From Osedax frankpressi (taxonomy: Eukaryota > Annelida > Polychaeta > Sabellida > Siboglinidae): 64,000 bases of DNA. The notes below the pieces were generated by a model, which was not told the origin of the DNA, searched no databases, and saw only the letters and a program-made list of their open reading frames with translations. Location: assembly GCA_964035775.1 (NCBI GenBank), contig OZ038312.1, positions 7,075,650 to 7,139,649 on the forward strand, read 5' to 3'. This document shows positions 25,884 through 40,200 of the stretch, in pieces. Each line of letters opens with the position of its first letter. The stretch's first letter is position 1. A program made the position numbers and the translations under genes.

Positions 25884-28800
25884 GTCCCGAAATCATCGCG
25901 TAATCATCAAACCATTCCAATTCATTGTTCAATTATATATAAAATGTACATAAAAAAGTTGTTTGTCATATTCATATCATTTATTTGTCAGAAGATTCTA
26001 TTTTCTCTTCCAACTAAGTTCTCCATCTGTAATTAATATTTTAATAAATGTTTAGAAATATTTATATACTTCTTGAATTTGTTTAATATTACGCATATCC
26101 AAATAATGTTCTAAATAGTATATTTTACCTTTCTTATAATCATCATTTCCAAAAGCTCTTCCATCTCTTTTGCCAAAAGGTCTGTCATTACCAACTCGGT
26201 CGTTGCGTGAAAAATTGTTACCGAAGCCACGATCTCTATTGAATCCGCGATTGTCATCAGTTCGATTTTCATTTCTGGGGGAATCTCTCGAGTAATCAGA
26301 ACTTCGAGTCTTTCCGAAATCGCTGCGTTGCGTATCCCGAGAGAAATCGGAACTTCTTTGCATGTCTTTGCGCTGGAAATTCATACCGGAATCGCGATCT
26401 GAGAATGCTTGATAAGTCTTGCGTTCGGGGGTTTGGTAGGTCTTTTTCATCTAGAATGGAAACATTTATTGAGTATATTTATAATAAATAAATAAATATT
26501 TAAATCATAACTTAAATGACCTTATTTTCAATTTCTTCTTCTCTCTCTTTCCTCTTACGTTCCATCTCATCCGCTTTCTTTTTCTTTAAATCATATTCTT
26601 CTTTTTCCTTTTGTTTTGCCTCCATTTCTTTTTTTAATATTTCCTCTTCAGCTAATTAAATATAAAATTATAACAAATGAAATTTATAATTTAATTAAGT
26701 TATAATTTAGTAACCTAATCTCTTCTTTTCAGCTTCTTTTTTAATTTCTAACTCTTCCTGTTCTCTTATGTAATTTTCACGACGTCGTTTTATACGATAA
26801 ACTTTTCTTTCTTCCAACTTCTCAATACGCAAAACATTTAATATATCTTCGAACTCTTTTTTCTTGACCTAAAAAATACATCTTTAATATGTAACAAATT
26901 AAATATGACAATTCTAACAAATGCTATTATAAATAACATATTTGATGATAGATTAAAATCACTTTAATCCTCTTATTTATTATAAATATTTTTAGATAAG
27001 TAATTACCAAAGTAAATATATAAGTAGTTAAATATATAATAAGTAAATACCAAAAAAATTTCTTCTCGCCTGTCAACAAGAATCTCAATGAATTCATCCC
27101 TTTCTTCTTCCATTCGAGAAAGCTTATCCTTACATAAAATATTTATTTTTCTTTCCTCTTTCAGTTTAGCTATCTGAAAATTGAAGTCTAAGTAACCCAA
27201 CATATATTCTTAACTATATAACATATAACTATATATAACTATATAACATATAACATATTTTACTTTAATTTAACCTTGATAAGCTGTTGGTCATCCCAGA
27301 ATTTCTTGTTTTGAGCAGAGATCGATATAATTTGAGACCTTCTCATTCCAATCTGTTCGATATGCTTGGCTCTTTCAAAGTAATCGATCTTCTTCTCCTG
27401 AGTTCGTAATTTTTCAGCTAGCTCCCGTTTCTCCTTCTCGAGCTGTATGACTTGTTTAGCGAGGATGTCTTCGCTGTTCATTTCCGCGATATCCTTGGCG
27501 TCGATGCCCTGGAATGCCCGAGCTCCCATCTCCGTGCTGCGCAATTGATCTAGCTTGTCCTTGGCGGCTTTACGTTGAATCGCTTCGGCTTCATCTCGTC
27601 GCCGTTGCATCTCGCGACGTTCCGCTTCTCGCTCCAGCCGCGACATCTCATCTTCAACCTGTTTACGACGTTCGGACTCCACTTTCATCTTCTCCTCGCG
27701 ATTCTTCGCCTGCGTTTCGTAAGCCTGTTGCTCCTTCTTCTCCTCGATGAGCGCCTTGCGGTTCAGAATACGACTGTGCTCCTTCTGTTTAGTGCTGATG
27801 AAGCAGGTCTTCACGTGCTTCTGAACCGCTGTACGCCTCTTATCCACCGGTTGCACCAGTGACACAGCCTTATCTAGCGCCGTGGCCATGTGCGTGAGCT
27901 GCGAACGGATCGTGTCGCTGGGCATCGGTTGCAAGATAGGACCCTCTTCGATCTGTTCCGAGTTGTTGGTGAGATCGCTACCAAATGCCATGGTCTGAGT
28001 GCGGTGGTCTATGCGAATCTGCAACTTCAGCTTATGCGTGATGTGCACAATATTGCGTTCCAGAGATAAGCCGGACATGAAAGGAGCTAGTCGGTTTAGT
28101 CTATCAAAAGTGATCGTCTCGTAGGCTTGGGATATCTGCGAACGTTACAAAAGTGATATTAACATTCATTCATATTGATATCATATTAAATAATTAGTAC
28201 TCGAAGATTAATTAAAGTGTTTCGTAAAAACGTAAAAGCTTTTGATAGAAATGTTAGCAAATGGACGACGAGTTTCATTTGATTTTCTAAACCTTACGTA
28301 GATAATTACCAACCTGTTTAATCAGTCTCGTGATGCTCATCTCTTGAATGGCACTCACATAGTCGAGCAACTCGTCCTTGGTTTGCAGAAAGTCCAACTG
28401 TAATTTCACGCGTTCGGAGAGTTTGAGTGGATTGTAATCGACTTCGAGTGTTTGGTAGAGTTGACGTACGGCCGGATAAGCTTGTTGCACTACGTTCATC
28501 TTCAACTATAGTAATGTAACATACGTTAAACATTTCAAACATTGCCTACATTGCAATGCCTAACATACGAGTAAATGAGTGTAAACTAGTCTTTCTATAA
28601 TGATACTATGAATTATAAATATTCAATGTTGAATTCAATAATATATTTTATCATATGTATATATTCATATCTAATGTAAATATTAAATTATAATTTCGAA
28701 TTCCAGCAAGTGTGGTAGTTTTAAGAAATAACATTGGAATGTATTAGCTATGATGGTGTTTAAATATAAAATGTAATTTAGTAAATATGTAGATATTTGA

Positions 28801-30844
28801 AAGTATATTGAAAACATACAAGAAAGTATAATTGATATTTTTGTTAAAATAAATAAAATATGCTATAAGTAAATTATTTCAACCTTTGAATTTTTTAGAA
28901 AGTATTAATATGAAGTTACTGTTTTCTAATTATAAATAATTATCTATAATTAATTCTAAAGTATTTTTATAATTAATATTGTATTCAATTAAGTTTACTT
29001 TTTACTTAAGATTATTATTATTTAAAGTTATGAAATACAGTGCATATATAAATAGATTTTTACATATATTTAATAAAAATTAAGGGAAAATAATACACAT
29101 AATACTCTACAAAAATACCCATACATCCGTCAATATTGATTAAATCTATATAATGTGTAATACCATGATAGATATAATATTAATGTATAAAATACTTTTA
29201 AATACTTTTAAATTTTTTTATTTAAAAGAATCATAACTTTGATATTGCATATAATATAAAAAAATAATAATATTATGTATTAATAGTATTTATAAATCCT
29301 GAAAATGTTATTTAATTTAATCAAAAATATTGGCAAATATTGAATCACTAGTTACATTAGATGTATAAATTCCTATATCTACCATGTAAATATTGACGAC
29401 TACCAACTAAATCTAAATTAAACTTTATTTTAGTATATATTATATTCATTTGTTAATATCTAATTGTGATTTACATTAGATATAATATTTAATATTAATT
29501 TTTATTATAGAATTAATCTATTATCATATATATCTTAGTTTATTATAAATTTAATACTATTTGCTATGATTCTTTAGATGCCAACTTCGAAATGACAACA
29601 TTATATAATAGACTAATTATATTACAGAGAAGTAGATTATTTCTAGCAAAACCAATCATAGCATTTCTATTTAGATTAAAATGTTGAATACTGAAAAGTG
29701 TGCATTGCCAATAAATGCTGGTTTCTTAGTATTTTAAAAATTGAAAATAAATGGATATTCAATCAATGACAAACCAATATTCTATGTTTCTATTTTTAAA
29801 AACGCAAAATAAATCATCTCTATAAGATAATTTTAAAAATAGTATAAATCTTAAAAACATTGATTTTGAAAAAAAAATTTAACATACAAAAAAAATGGTA
29901 AAATATATTATGTTATTAGTAAATAAAAGTTATATATAAATATAAATAACTTAATATTATTTATATTTATATGTTTTCTTTGTACATATATAAATATAAT
30001 GCATTAATTACACAATTTTTAAAAATAAGATAATGACTTTATCGTATTCAAATATGATATATCTTAATATAATACAATTACATACAGAAAAAGCATGAAA
30101 AGTAATATTTAAAACGATTGATTAGAATTGCTGGTACTTATTAATATTAAATAAGTACTCACATGATTATTATTAATTTTATTAAAATGTAATCTCTACA
30201 AAAAATTAGAAATTTTTAACCAAATATAAGATGAAAATATTCATCTTAATTCAATTATTCATCAAAATGTTTTCTATAAACAACGACAGTAGAAGTAAGA
30301 CCAACCATGTCCTTGATCAGAGAGCTCCTGGTAGGGGGCACTTGTAACGAGATCAGAGCCGCAAGCCGTCTTTGTTTACGAAGATGTACCTCGTCCATTT
30401 GAAGTAACTGCTCAACATTTGTGTAGTTTTGAGAAATCGGAATGGCAAGAGTAGCACACAAAACTCGAGAAGCCAACCTATGGTAATTTGGAGTAATTCA
30501 ATTAAAGTCGGGAATATGTAGGCAGTTAGAAAGTATTCTACTCATACATCTATTCACTTATCCACTTACTCACTCACTCACTCACTCAAACACTCACTCA
30601 CTCACCTACTAACTCACCACCCACTCACCCACCCACCTATTCACTCACACTCACTCACCACCCACTCACCCACCCACCTATTCACTCACACTCACTCACC
30701 ACCCACTCACCCACCCACCTATTCACTCACACTCACTCACTCACACTCACTCACACTCACTCACTTACTCACCCACTCACTCACTTACTCATTCACCCAC
30801 TCACTCACTTACTCATTCACCCACCCACTCACTCACTCACCCAT

Positions 30845-31425
30845 TAAAAAACTGCTTAAACAAGACATAACAAACAATTTTCCACAACTTTGGAATAAGC
30901 TACCCATAACTGTTACCAATGAAAATAATACTAATACTTTTAAAAGCTAACTTCACAAATACTTACTTGATCTAGACTGATATAACCTGACACACCCTTA
31001 TAATATTCCTACTGCTACTGAATTATCAAATTGATTTACACTGTACTTTTACCTAATACTATATATATTACTCAACTACAAATATGCCACTACTTATTTC
31101 TACAACCTATATTACGTTACCACTTTTACTACTTACTTCTTACCAACCTCACTACCATACTTTACCTCCTTTACACGTACATTTATATCTGACTTATTTT
31201 CTCTATATACTATCCCCTATACAGTTTTCCCATATGTATAATGTACATTGCACACTTCCCTCACGTGACTTCCTTACACATATTACCACAATTATTACCT
31301 CGATTTTATTTATTTTGAAAAACGTATTTACTATATTAATTGTGTTATATTTCGTTAATAATACTTACACTCACCTTCGAACAATGTAAAAATTGGATTT
31401 TCGTGAATAAACATATACACACACA
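30845..31425 (+). mobile_element. Non-LTR LINE, 3' end (5'-truncated)
   Basis: Starts in the last part of an ORF2-like frame. WNKLPI is followed by a [12 protein letters not shown]-type end and a stop, the usual close of jockey/CR1-like reverse transcriptase ORFs. About 430 bp of 3' UTR follow, ending in (CA)n and then TCAC repeat. It lies antisense inside eIF3a intron 6. The coding tail has a stop within the FKS.LHKY segment, so it is decayed. Confidence 0.65.
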
Positions 31426-31595
31426 CACACACTCACTCACTCACTGACCACCCACCTACTCACTCACTCACTCATTCATTTACTCACTCACCCATTCACT
31501 AATTCACTCATTCACTAACTCACTCACTCACTCACCCACTCACTCACCCACTCACTCACTCACTCACTCACTCACTCACTAACTAATTCACTCAT

Positions 31596-32100
31596 TACTT
31601 TTAAAAGCAAACTTCACAAATACTTACTTGATCTAGACTGATATAACCTGACACACCTTTATAATATTCCTATGCTACTGAATTATCAAAATGACTTACA
31701 CTCTACTTTTACCTAATATTATATATATTACTCAAAAACCAATTCTCCACTACCTTATTTTCTACAACCTATATTACGTTACCACTTTTACTACTTACTT
31801 CTTACCAACCTTACTACTACTCTTTACATCCCTTACACGTACATTTGTATCTGACATATTTTCTCTACACACTATCCCCTATACATTTCTCCCATATACA
31901 CAATGTGCATTGCATACCTCCCTCACATGCAATTCCCTCTCACATAACTTCCTTACACATATTACCACAATTATTACCTCGCTTATTTATTTATTTTGAA
32001 AAACGTATTATTTACTATATTAATTTTGTTATATTTCGTTAATAATACTTACACTCACCTTCGAACAATGTAAACATTGGAGATTCGTGAATAAACATAT
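31596..32100 (+). mobile_element. Second LINE 3'-end copy
   Basis: A close copy of the LINE fragment at 30845-31425, truncated further at its 5' end (starts acttttaaaagc). It keeps the LHKYLLDLD stop and the same 3' UTR, ending in (CA)n. It is absent from copy 2 of the segmental duplication at the equivalent place, so it arose by local amplification of LINE plus TCAC array. Confidence 0.65.
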
Positions 32101-32875
32101 ACACACACACACCCACCCACCCACCCACCTACTCACTCACCCACCCAGCCACTCACTCACCACCCACTCACTCACTCATTCACCCACCCACCCACTCACT
32201 CACCACCCACTCACTCACGCAATCACTCACTCACTCACTCACTCACTCACCCACCCACTCACCACCCACTCACTCACACACTCACTCACACACTCACTCA
32301 CCCACTCACTCATTCACCCACCCAATCACTCACTCACTCACTCACTCACTCACTCACTCACTCACCCACTCACTGACTGACTCACTCACACACTCACTCA
32401 CTCACTCACTCACTCACTCACTCACTCACTCACTCACCCACTCACTCACCCACCCACTCACACACCCACTCACTAACTTCTGCAGTTCCTCTCCAGAAAG
32501 ATTCTTGCGTTGATCCAGTGAAAGGGTGAAGAGTTTGTGAAGACTACTTGCGTGATACAAGTAATTGCCAGACTTCCAGCACACCAATGCTAGCTTTTGG
32601 TAGTAGTTTGACATAAGTACTGCTTTGGGCTGTTTCTTCGACAAGTTGATAAGTCCATGGACATCTTCAACAGCCTGCGAGGATATCCAATAATTATTAT
32701 ACTGCGAAAAATATGCAATTTAATAAATAAGAACATTTATTTTTTATTTTTTAATTAAATCTCAAATAAATTATCTAATAGACAACTTTATTAATCAATA
32801 CAATTTATACAATTAATACTCAAGGACTTCCTAATTGCTAATGATAAAACGAATAAATTTGTTCTCCATTTTTAG

Positions 32876-34096
32876 ATATCGAAAAGTAAATCCAGACAAA
32901 TTTTCAAATGAAGAAACGGAGGTTATATTTTAATATTCTTGTATTTCTGTTAAAAGGTCAAATCTTTCTCATGGTAAATATATTCTTTATCGGAATATAT
33001 TATAAAATAATCAACCTTTTAAAAAGAATATATATATATAATAAATACCACTAAAATATTCAATATTAATAAATATAAATAATAAACCCAATAACTTGAA
33101 AATGCTGATCTATTCTAAGTATCTATGTGGACAGTTGTTATCGGTAACTGAATTTGCTCATTGCGTCTTTTATTTTACAGTACGAAACCGCAGAGACACG
33201 TGAATTGAAACAAATTTACGAGGGCCAAACTCAAATCCAGAATATGATCCGTTTCCTCGATGATAAGTTTAATTCACTTGAGAAGTCAAACGAAAAACTG
33301 CAGGCCACTATCAAAGACAGTTCAACGAGTGTTAGTATAATATTGTTCTATATTAGTTCTAATATTGGTGAGGTTGAACTTTAAAATCTATTTGATTTTA
33401 ATATCGGAAACGTATACAAAACAATAGGGTAGTACCGGAGGAGCTGGAATGAACACAAATATTGACAACAATATTGCAACTATTAACAATCAACAAAAAG
33501 ATATAACTGATCAAATAGGACTAGTTCGGTAAGACTCAATAATCTCTTAGAAATTCAGTTATTTCCTATTTAGTTCTTATAAATATTTCTATATTTCAGA
33601 GAACAACTGGCAAATCTACACAGCAAATTAGATCAAACAATTGATAATAAACTGATTCCTACTTTAAATGACAAGCACCAGAGAGTCCACGAGTCATTGA
33701 ATCAAATTAAATCAATGATTGCGCAAAAGGTTTCATAGAAAATCTTACAATCTTTACAATTACAATCTCCGTGTAAGTTTACCTCATAAAACTGTAGTTT
33801 ATCATTTAACTGAAGTAATCGTCATTCTTATACAGGGACCGACGGAGTGTTCAGGAGGATGTGCCACCAATTTATACATAACAATATTAATAATCTTACA
33901 GTCAACTATCGCAGGACTCTATGTTTTTTATCAGTTGGTAACAAAATAACAAACTGTATTCTATTTCTATAAAATCGTAAATAACGATAATTAATGAAAT
34001 TAATATGACATTAATATGATATTAATATGACATTAATATGACATTAATATGATATTCAGATATAGAACAAATGCACAAGCCAAGAAGTTCTATTGA
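32876..34096 (+). pseudogene. LMAN1: 5'-truncated second copy of LMAN1 (exons 10-15)
   Basis: Exons 32876-32921, 33181-33330, 33428-33528, 33600-33729, 33836-33933 and 34066-34096 repeat LMAN1 exons 10-15. These encode only the coiled-coil stalk, membrane helix and KKFY tail. Signal peptide and lectin domain are missing because the breakpoint lies in intron 9. One coding difference from the full copy (GGC to GGT at the start of exon 12) is synonymous. Without a promoter or start it is probably not expressed as a lectin. Confidence 0.88.
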
Positions 34097-34210
34097 GTCC
34101 CGAAATCATCGCGTAATCATCAAACCATTCCAATTCATTGTTCAATTATATATAAAATGTACATAAAAAAGTTGTTTGTCATATTCATATCATTTATTTG
34201 TCAGAAGATT

Positions 34211-37200
34211 CTATTTTCTCTTCCAACTAAGTTCTCCATCTGTAATTAATATTTTAATAAATGTTTAGAAATATTTATATACTTCTTGAATTTGTTTAAT
34301 ATTACGCATATCCAAATAATGTTCTAAATAGTATATTTTACCTTTCTTATAATCATCATTTCCAAAAGCTCTTCCATCTCTTTTGCCAAAAGGTCTGTCA
34401 TTACCAACTCGGTCGTTGCGTGAAAAATTGTTACCGAAGCCACGATCTCTATTGAATCCGCGATTGTCATCAGTTCGATTTTCATTTCTGGGGGAATCTC
34501 TCGAGTAATCAGAACTTCGAGTCTTTCCGAAATCGCTGCGTTGCGTATCCCGAGAGAAATCGGAACTTCTTTGCATGTCTTTGCGCTGGAAATTCATACC
34601 GGAATCGCGATCTGAGAATGCTTGATAAGTCTTGCGTTCGGGGGTTTGGTAGGTCTTTTTCATCTAGAATGGAAACATTTATTGAGTATATTTATAATAA
34701 ATAAATAAATATTTAAATCATAACTTAAATGACCTTATTTTCAATTTCTTCTTCTCTCTCTTTCCTCTTACGTTCCATCTCATCCGCTTTCTTTTTCTTT
34801 AAATCATATTCTTCTTTTTCCTTTTGTTTTGCCTCCATTTCTTTTTTTAATATTTCCTCTTCAGCTAATTAAATATAAAATTATAACAAATGAAATTTAT
34901 AATTTAATTAAGTTATAATTTAGTAACCTAATCTCTTCTTTTCAGCTTCTTTTTTAATTTCTAACTCTTCCTGTTCTCTTATGTAATTTTCACGACGTCG
35001 TTTTATACGATAAACTTTTCTTTCTTCCAACTTCTCAATACGCAAAACATTTAATATATCTTCGAACTCTTTTTTCTTGACCTAAAAAATACATCTTTAA
35101 TATGTAACAAATTAAATATGACAATTCTAACAAATGCTATTATAAATAACATATTTGATGATAGATTAAAATCACTTTAATCCTCTTATTTATTATAAAT
35201 ATTTTTAGATAAGTAATTACCAAAGTAAATATATAAGTAGTTAAATATATAATAAGTAAATACCAAAAAAATTTCTTCTCGCCTGTCAACAAGAATCTCA
35301 ATGAATTCATCCCTTTCTTCTTCCATTCGAGAAAGCTTATCCTTACATAAAATATTTATTTTTCTTTCCTCTTTCAGTTTAGCTATCTGAAAATTGAAGT
35401 CTAAGTAACCCAACATATATTCTTAACTATATAACATATAACTATATATAACTATATAACATATAACATATTTTACTTTAATTTAACCTTGATAAGCTGT
35501 TGGTCATCCCAGAATTTCTTGTTTTGAGCAGAGATCGATATAATTTGAGACCTTCTCATTCCAATCTGTTCGATATGCTTGGCTCTTTCAAAGTAATCGA
35601 TCTTCTTCTCCTGAGTTCGTAATTTTTCAGCTAGCTCCCGTTTCTCCTTCTCGAGCTGTATGACTTGTTTAGCGAGGATGTCTTCGCTGTTCATTTCCGC
35701 GATATCCTTGGCGTCGATGCCCTGGAATGCCCGAGCTCCCATCTCCGTGCTGCGCAATTGATCTAGCTTGTCCTTGGCGGCTTTACGTTGAATCGCTTCG
35801 GCTTCATCTCGTCGCCGTTGCATCTCGCGACGTTCCGCTTCTCGCTCCAGCCGCGACATCTCATCTTCAACCTGTTTACGACGTTCGGACTCCACTTTCA
35901 TCTTCTCCTCGCGATTCTTCGCCTGCGTTTCGTAAGCCTGTTGCTCCTTCTTCTCCTCGATGAGCGCCTTGCGGTTCAGAATACGACTGTGCTCCTTCTG
36001 TTTAGTGCTGATGAAGCAGGTCTTCACGTGCTTCTGAACCGCTGTACGCCTCTTATCCACCGGTTGCACCAGTGACACAGCCTTATCTAGCGCCGTGGCC
36101 ATGTGCGTGAGCTGCGAACGGATCGTGTCGCTGGGCATCGGTTGCAAGATAGGACCCTCTTCGATCTGTTCCGAGTTGTTGGTGAGATCGCTACCAAATG
36201 CCATGGTCTGAGTGCGGTGGTCTATGCGAATCTGCAACTTCAGCTTATGCGTGATGTGCACAATATTGCGTTCCAGAGATAAGCCGGACATGAAAGGAGC
36301 TAGTCGGTTTAGTCTATCAAAAGTGATCGTCTCGTAGGCTTGGGATATCTGCGAACGTTACAAAAGTGATATTAACATTCATTCATATTGATATCATATT
36401 AAATAATTAGTACTCGAAGATTAATTAAAGTGTTTCGTAAAAACGTAAAAGCTTTTGATAGAAATGTTAGCAAATGGACGACGAGTTTCATTTGATTTTC
36501 TAAACCTTACGTAGATAATTACCAACCTGTTTAATCAGTCTCGTGATGCTCATCTCTTGAATGGCACTCACATAGTCGAGCAACTCGTCCTTGGTTTGCA
36601 GAAAGTCCAACTGTAATTTCACGCGTTCGGAGAGTTTGAGTGGATTGTAATCGACTTCGAGTGTTTGGTAGAGTTGACGTACGGCCGGATAAGCTTGTTG
36701 CACTACGTTCATCTTCAACTATAGTAATGTAACATACGTTAAACATTTCAAACATTGCCTACATTGCAATGCCTAACATACGAGTAAATGAGTGTAAACT
36801 AGTCTTTCTATAATGATACTATGAATTATAAATATTCAATGTTGAATTCAATAATATATTTTATCATATGTATATATTCATATCTAATGTAAATATTAAA
36901 TTATAATTTCGAATTCCAGCAAGTGTACTTCGAATTCCAGCAAGTGTGGTAGTTTTAAGAAATAACATTGGAATGTATTAGCTATGATGGCGTTTAAATA
37001 CAAAATGTAATTTAGTAAATATGTAGATGTACTGAAAGTATATTGAATACATACAAGAAAGTATAATTGATATTTTTGTTAAAATAAATAAAATATATAA
37101 GTAAATTATTTCAACCTTTGAATTTTTTTAGAAAGTATTAATATAAAGTTACTGTTTTCTAATCATAAATAATTATCTATAATTAATTCTAAAGTATTTT

Positions 37201-40200
37201 TATAATTAATATTGTAATCAATTAATTTTACTTTTTACTTAAGATTATTATTATTTAAAGTTATGAAATACAGTGCATATATAAATAGATTTTTACATAT
37301 ATTTAATAAAAATTAAGGGAAAATAATACTCTACAAAAATACCCATACATCCGTCAATATTAATTAAATCTATATAATGTGTAATACCATGATAGATATA
37401 ATATTAATGTATAAAATACTTAATTTTTTTATTAAAAAGAATCATAACTTTGATATCGCATATAATATAAAAAAATAATAATATTATATATTAATAGTAT
37501 TTATAAATCCTGAAAATGTTATTTAATTTAATCAAAAATATTGGCAAATATTGAATCACTAGTTACATTAGATGTATAAATTCCTATATCTACCATGTAA
37601 ATATTGACGACTACCAACTAAATCTAAATTTAACTTTATTTTAGTATATATTATATTCATTTGTTAATATCTAATTGTGATTTGCATTAGATATAATATT
37701 AAATATTAATTTTTATTATAGAATTAATCTATTATCATATATATCTTAGTTTATTATAAATTTAATACTATTTGCTATGATTCTTTAGATGCCAACTTCG
37801 AAATGACAACATTATATAATAGACTAATTATATTACAGAGAAGTAGATTATTTCTAGCAAAGATAGCATTTCTATTTCGATTAAAATGTTGAATTCTGAA
37901 AAGTGTGCATTGCCAATAAATGCTTGTTTCTTATTATTTTAAAAATTGAAAATAAATGGATATTCAATCAATGACAAACCAATATTCTATGTTTCTATTT
38001 TTAAAAAAGCAAAATAAATCATCTCTATAAGATAATTTTAAAAATAATATAAATCTTAAAAACATTGATTTTGAAATCAAATTGAACATACAAAAAAATG
38101 TTAAAATAAATTATGTTATTAGTAAATAAAAGTTATATATAAATATAAATAACTATATATTAAAAATGTGTTTGTTTTCTTTGTACATTACATATATAAA
38201 TATAATGCATTAATTATACAATTTTTTAAAATAAGATAATGACTTTATCATATTCAAATATGATATATCTTAATATAATACAATTATATACAGGAAAAGC
38301 ATGTCATTGTAATCTCTACAAAAAATTAGAAATTGTTAACCAATTATTCATGAAAATGTTTTCTATAAACAACGACAGTAGAAGTAAGACCAACCATGTC
38401 CTTGATCAGAGAGCTCCTGGTAGGGGGCACTTGTAACGAGATCAGAGCCGCAAGCCGTCTTTGTTTACGAAGATGTACCTCGTCCATTTGAAGTAACTGC
38501 TCAACATTTGTATAGTTTTGAGAAATCGGAATGGCAAGAGTAGCGCACAAGACTCGAGAAGCCAACCTATGGGAATTTGGAGTAATTCAATTAAAGTTGG
38601 GAATATGTAGGCAGTTAGAAAGTATTCTACTCATACATCTATCCACTCACTCACTCACTCACTCACTCACTCACTCATTCACTCACTCACTCAAACACTC
38701 ACTCACTCACCCACCCACCCATTCACTCACTCACTCACCCATCCATTCACTCACTCACTCACCCACTCACTCACTCACTCACCCACTCACTCACTCACTC
38801 ACTCACTCACTCACTCACTCACTAACTCATTCACTAACTCATTCACTCATTACTTTTAAAAGCAAACTTCACAAATACTTACTTGATCTAGACTGATATA
38901 ACCTGACACACCATTATAATATTCCTACTGCTACTGAATTATCAAAATGACTTATACTCTACTATTATCTAATACTATATATATTACTCAACTACAAATA
39001 CGCCACTACTTATTTCTACAACCTATATTACGTTACCACTTTTACTACTTACTTCTTACCAACCTTACTACTATTCTTTACATCCCTTACACGTATATTT
39101 ATATCTGACATATTTTTTCTACACACTATCCCCTATACATGTCTCCCATATACACAATGTTCATTGCATACCTCCCTCACTTACTCACTCACTCACACAC
39201 TCACTCCTTACACATATTACCACAATTATTAACTCGATTATTTATTTATTTTGAAAAACGTATTATTTACTATATTAATTTTGTTATATTTCCTTAATAA
39301 TACTTACACTCACCTTATAACAATGTAAACATTGGAGTTTCGTGAATAAACATATACACACACACACACCCACCCACCCACCCACCTACTCACTCACTCA
39401 CTCACTCACTCACTTACTCACCCACCCAATCACTCACTCACTCATTCACCCACCCACTCACCACCCACTCACTCACCCAATCACTCACCCACCCACTCAC
39501 TCACTCACCCACCCACTCACTCACTCACTCACCCACCCACTCACTCACTCGCTCACTCACTCACCCACCCACTCACCCACTCACTCACTCACCACCCACT
39601 CACTCACTCACTCACTCACTCACTCACTCACTCACCCACCCAATCACTCAATCACTCATTCACCCACCCACTCACCACCCACTCACTCACCCACTCACTC
39701 ACCCACTCACCCACTCACTCACTCATTCACCCACCCACCCACTCACTCACCACCCACTCACCCACTCACTCACTCACTCACTCACTCACTCACTCACTCA
39801 CTCACTCACTCACTCACCCACTCACTCACCCACCCACTCACTCACTCACTAACTCACTCACTCACTCACTCACTCACTCACTCACTAACTTCTGCAGTTC
39901 CTCTCCAGAAAGATTCTTGCGTTGATCCAGTGAAAGGGTGAAGAGTTTGTGAAGGCTACTTGCGTGATACAAGTAATTGCCAGACTTCCAGCACACCAAT
40001 GCTAGCTTTTGGTAGTAGTTTGACATGAGTACTGCTTTGGGCTGTTTCTTCGACAGGTTGATAAGTCCATGGACATCTTCAACAGCCTGCGAGGATATCC
40101 AATAATTATTATACTGCGAAAAATATGCAATTTAATAAAGAGGAACATTTATTTTTTTATTTTTTAATTAAATCTCAAATAAAATTTCTAATAGACAACT

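Larger units (their letters stand above)
30541..32475. repeat. TCAC arrays with LINE fragments in eIF3a intron 6, copy 1
   Basis: (TCAC)n arrays at about 30541-30845, 31430-31595 and 32101-32475 are separated by two LINE 3' ends. On the gene's minus strand this reads GTGAGTGAG. The last array begins exactly at the donor of eIF3a exon 6 (GTTAGTGAG at 32477 downward). His/Thr/Ser/Leu-rich open frames across it are artefacts. Confidence 0.95.
25998..32674 (-). pseudogene. EIF3A: 5'-truncated second copy of eIF3a (exons 6-14)
   Basis: Exons on the minus strand: 32478-32674, 30306-30477, 28314-28505, 27275-28135, 27051-27173, 26715-26868, 26521-26651, 26129-26450, 25998-26026. They match exons 6-14 of the complete gene downstream. 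Exons 1-5, about the first 251 residues with the start codon, are missing because the duplication breakpoint falls in intron 5; upstream sits LMAN1 intron sequence instead. No frame is broken. Six coding differences from the full copy, in exons 6 and 7, are all synonymous, which is unexpected for a dead fragment. It could be an assembly artefact or a very young duplicate. A poly(A) signal on the minus strand (25980-25985) follows the stop by 13 bp. Confidence 0.85.
24578..32786. repeat. Tandem segmental duplication, copy 1
   Basis: This 8.2-kb segment is repeated directly after itself as 32787-40203. It starts in LMAN1 intron 9 and ends in eIF3a intron 5. It holds LMAN1 exons 10-15 and eIF3a exons 6-14. 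The first 4.1 kb (24578-28690) differs from copy 2 by two substitutions and one 4-bp indel that I can find. From 28700 on, differences rise to roughly 4-5 percent in the introns. Copy 1 is longer inside eIF3a intron 6 because it has an extra LINE fragment plus TCAC array. Confidence 0.95.

Noticed and set aside
27514-27862. Plus-strand frames of 78 and 95 residues
   Set aside because: They lie antisense to the large eIF3a exon 27275-28135 and only mirror its codon pattern.
32087-32380. His/Thr/Leu/Ser-rich frames in TCAC repeats, also at 38531-38896 and 39342-39941
   Set aside because: Translations of (TCAC)n microsatellite; only the short LINE tail within 38531-38896 is meaningful.
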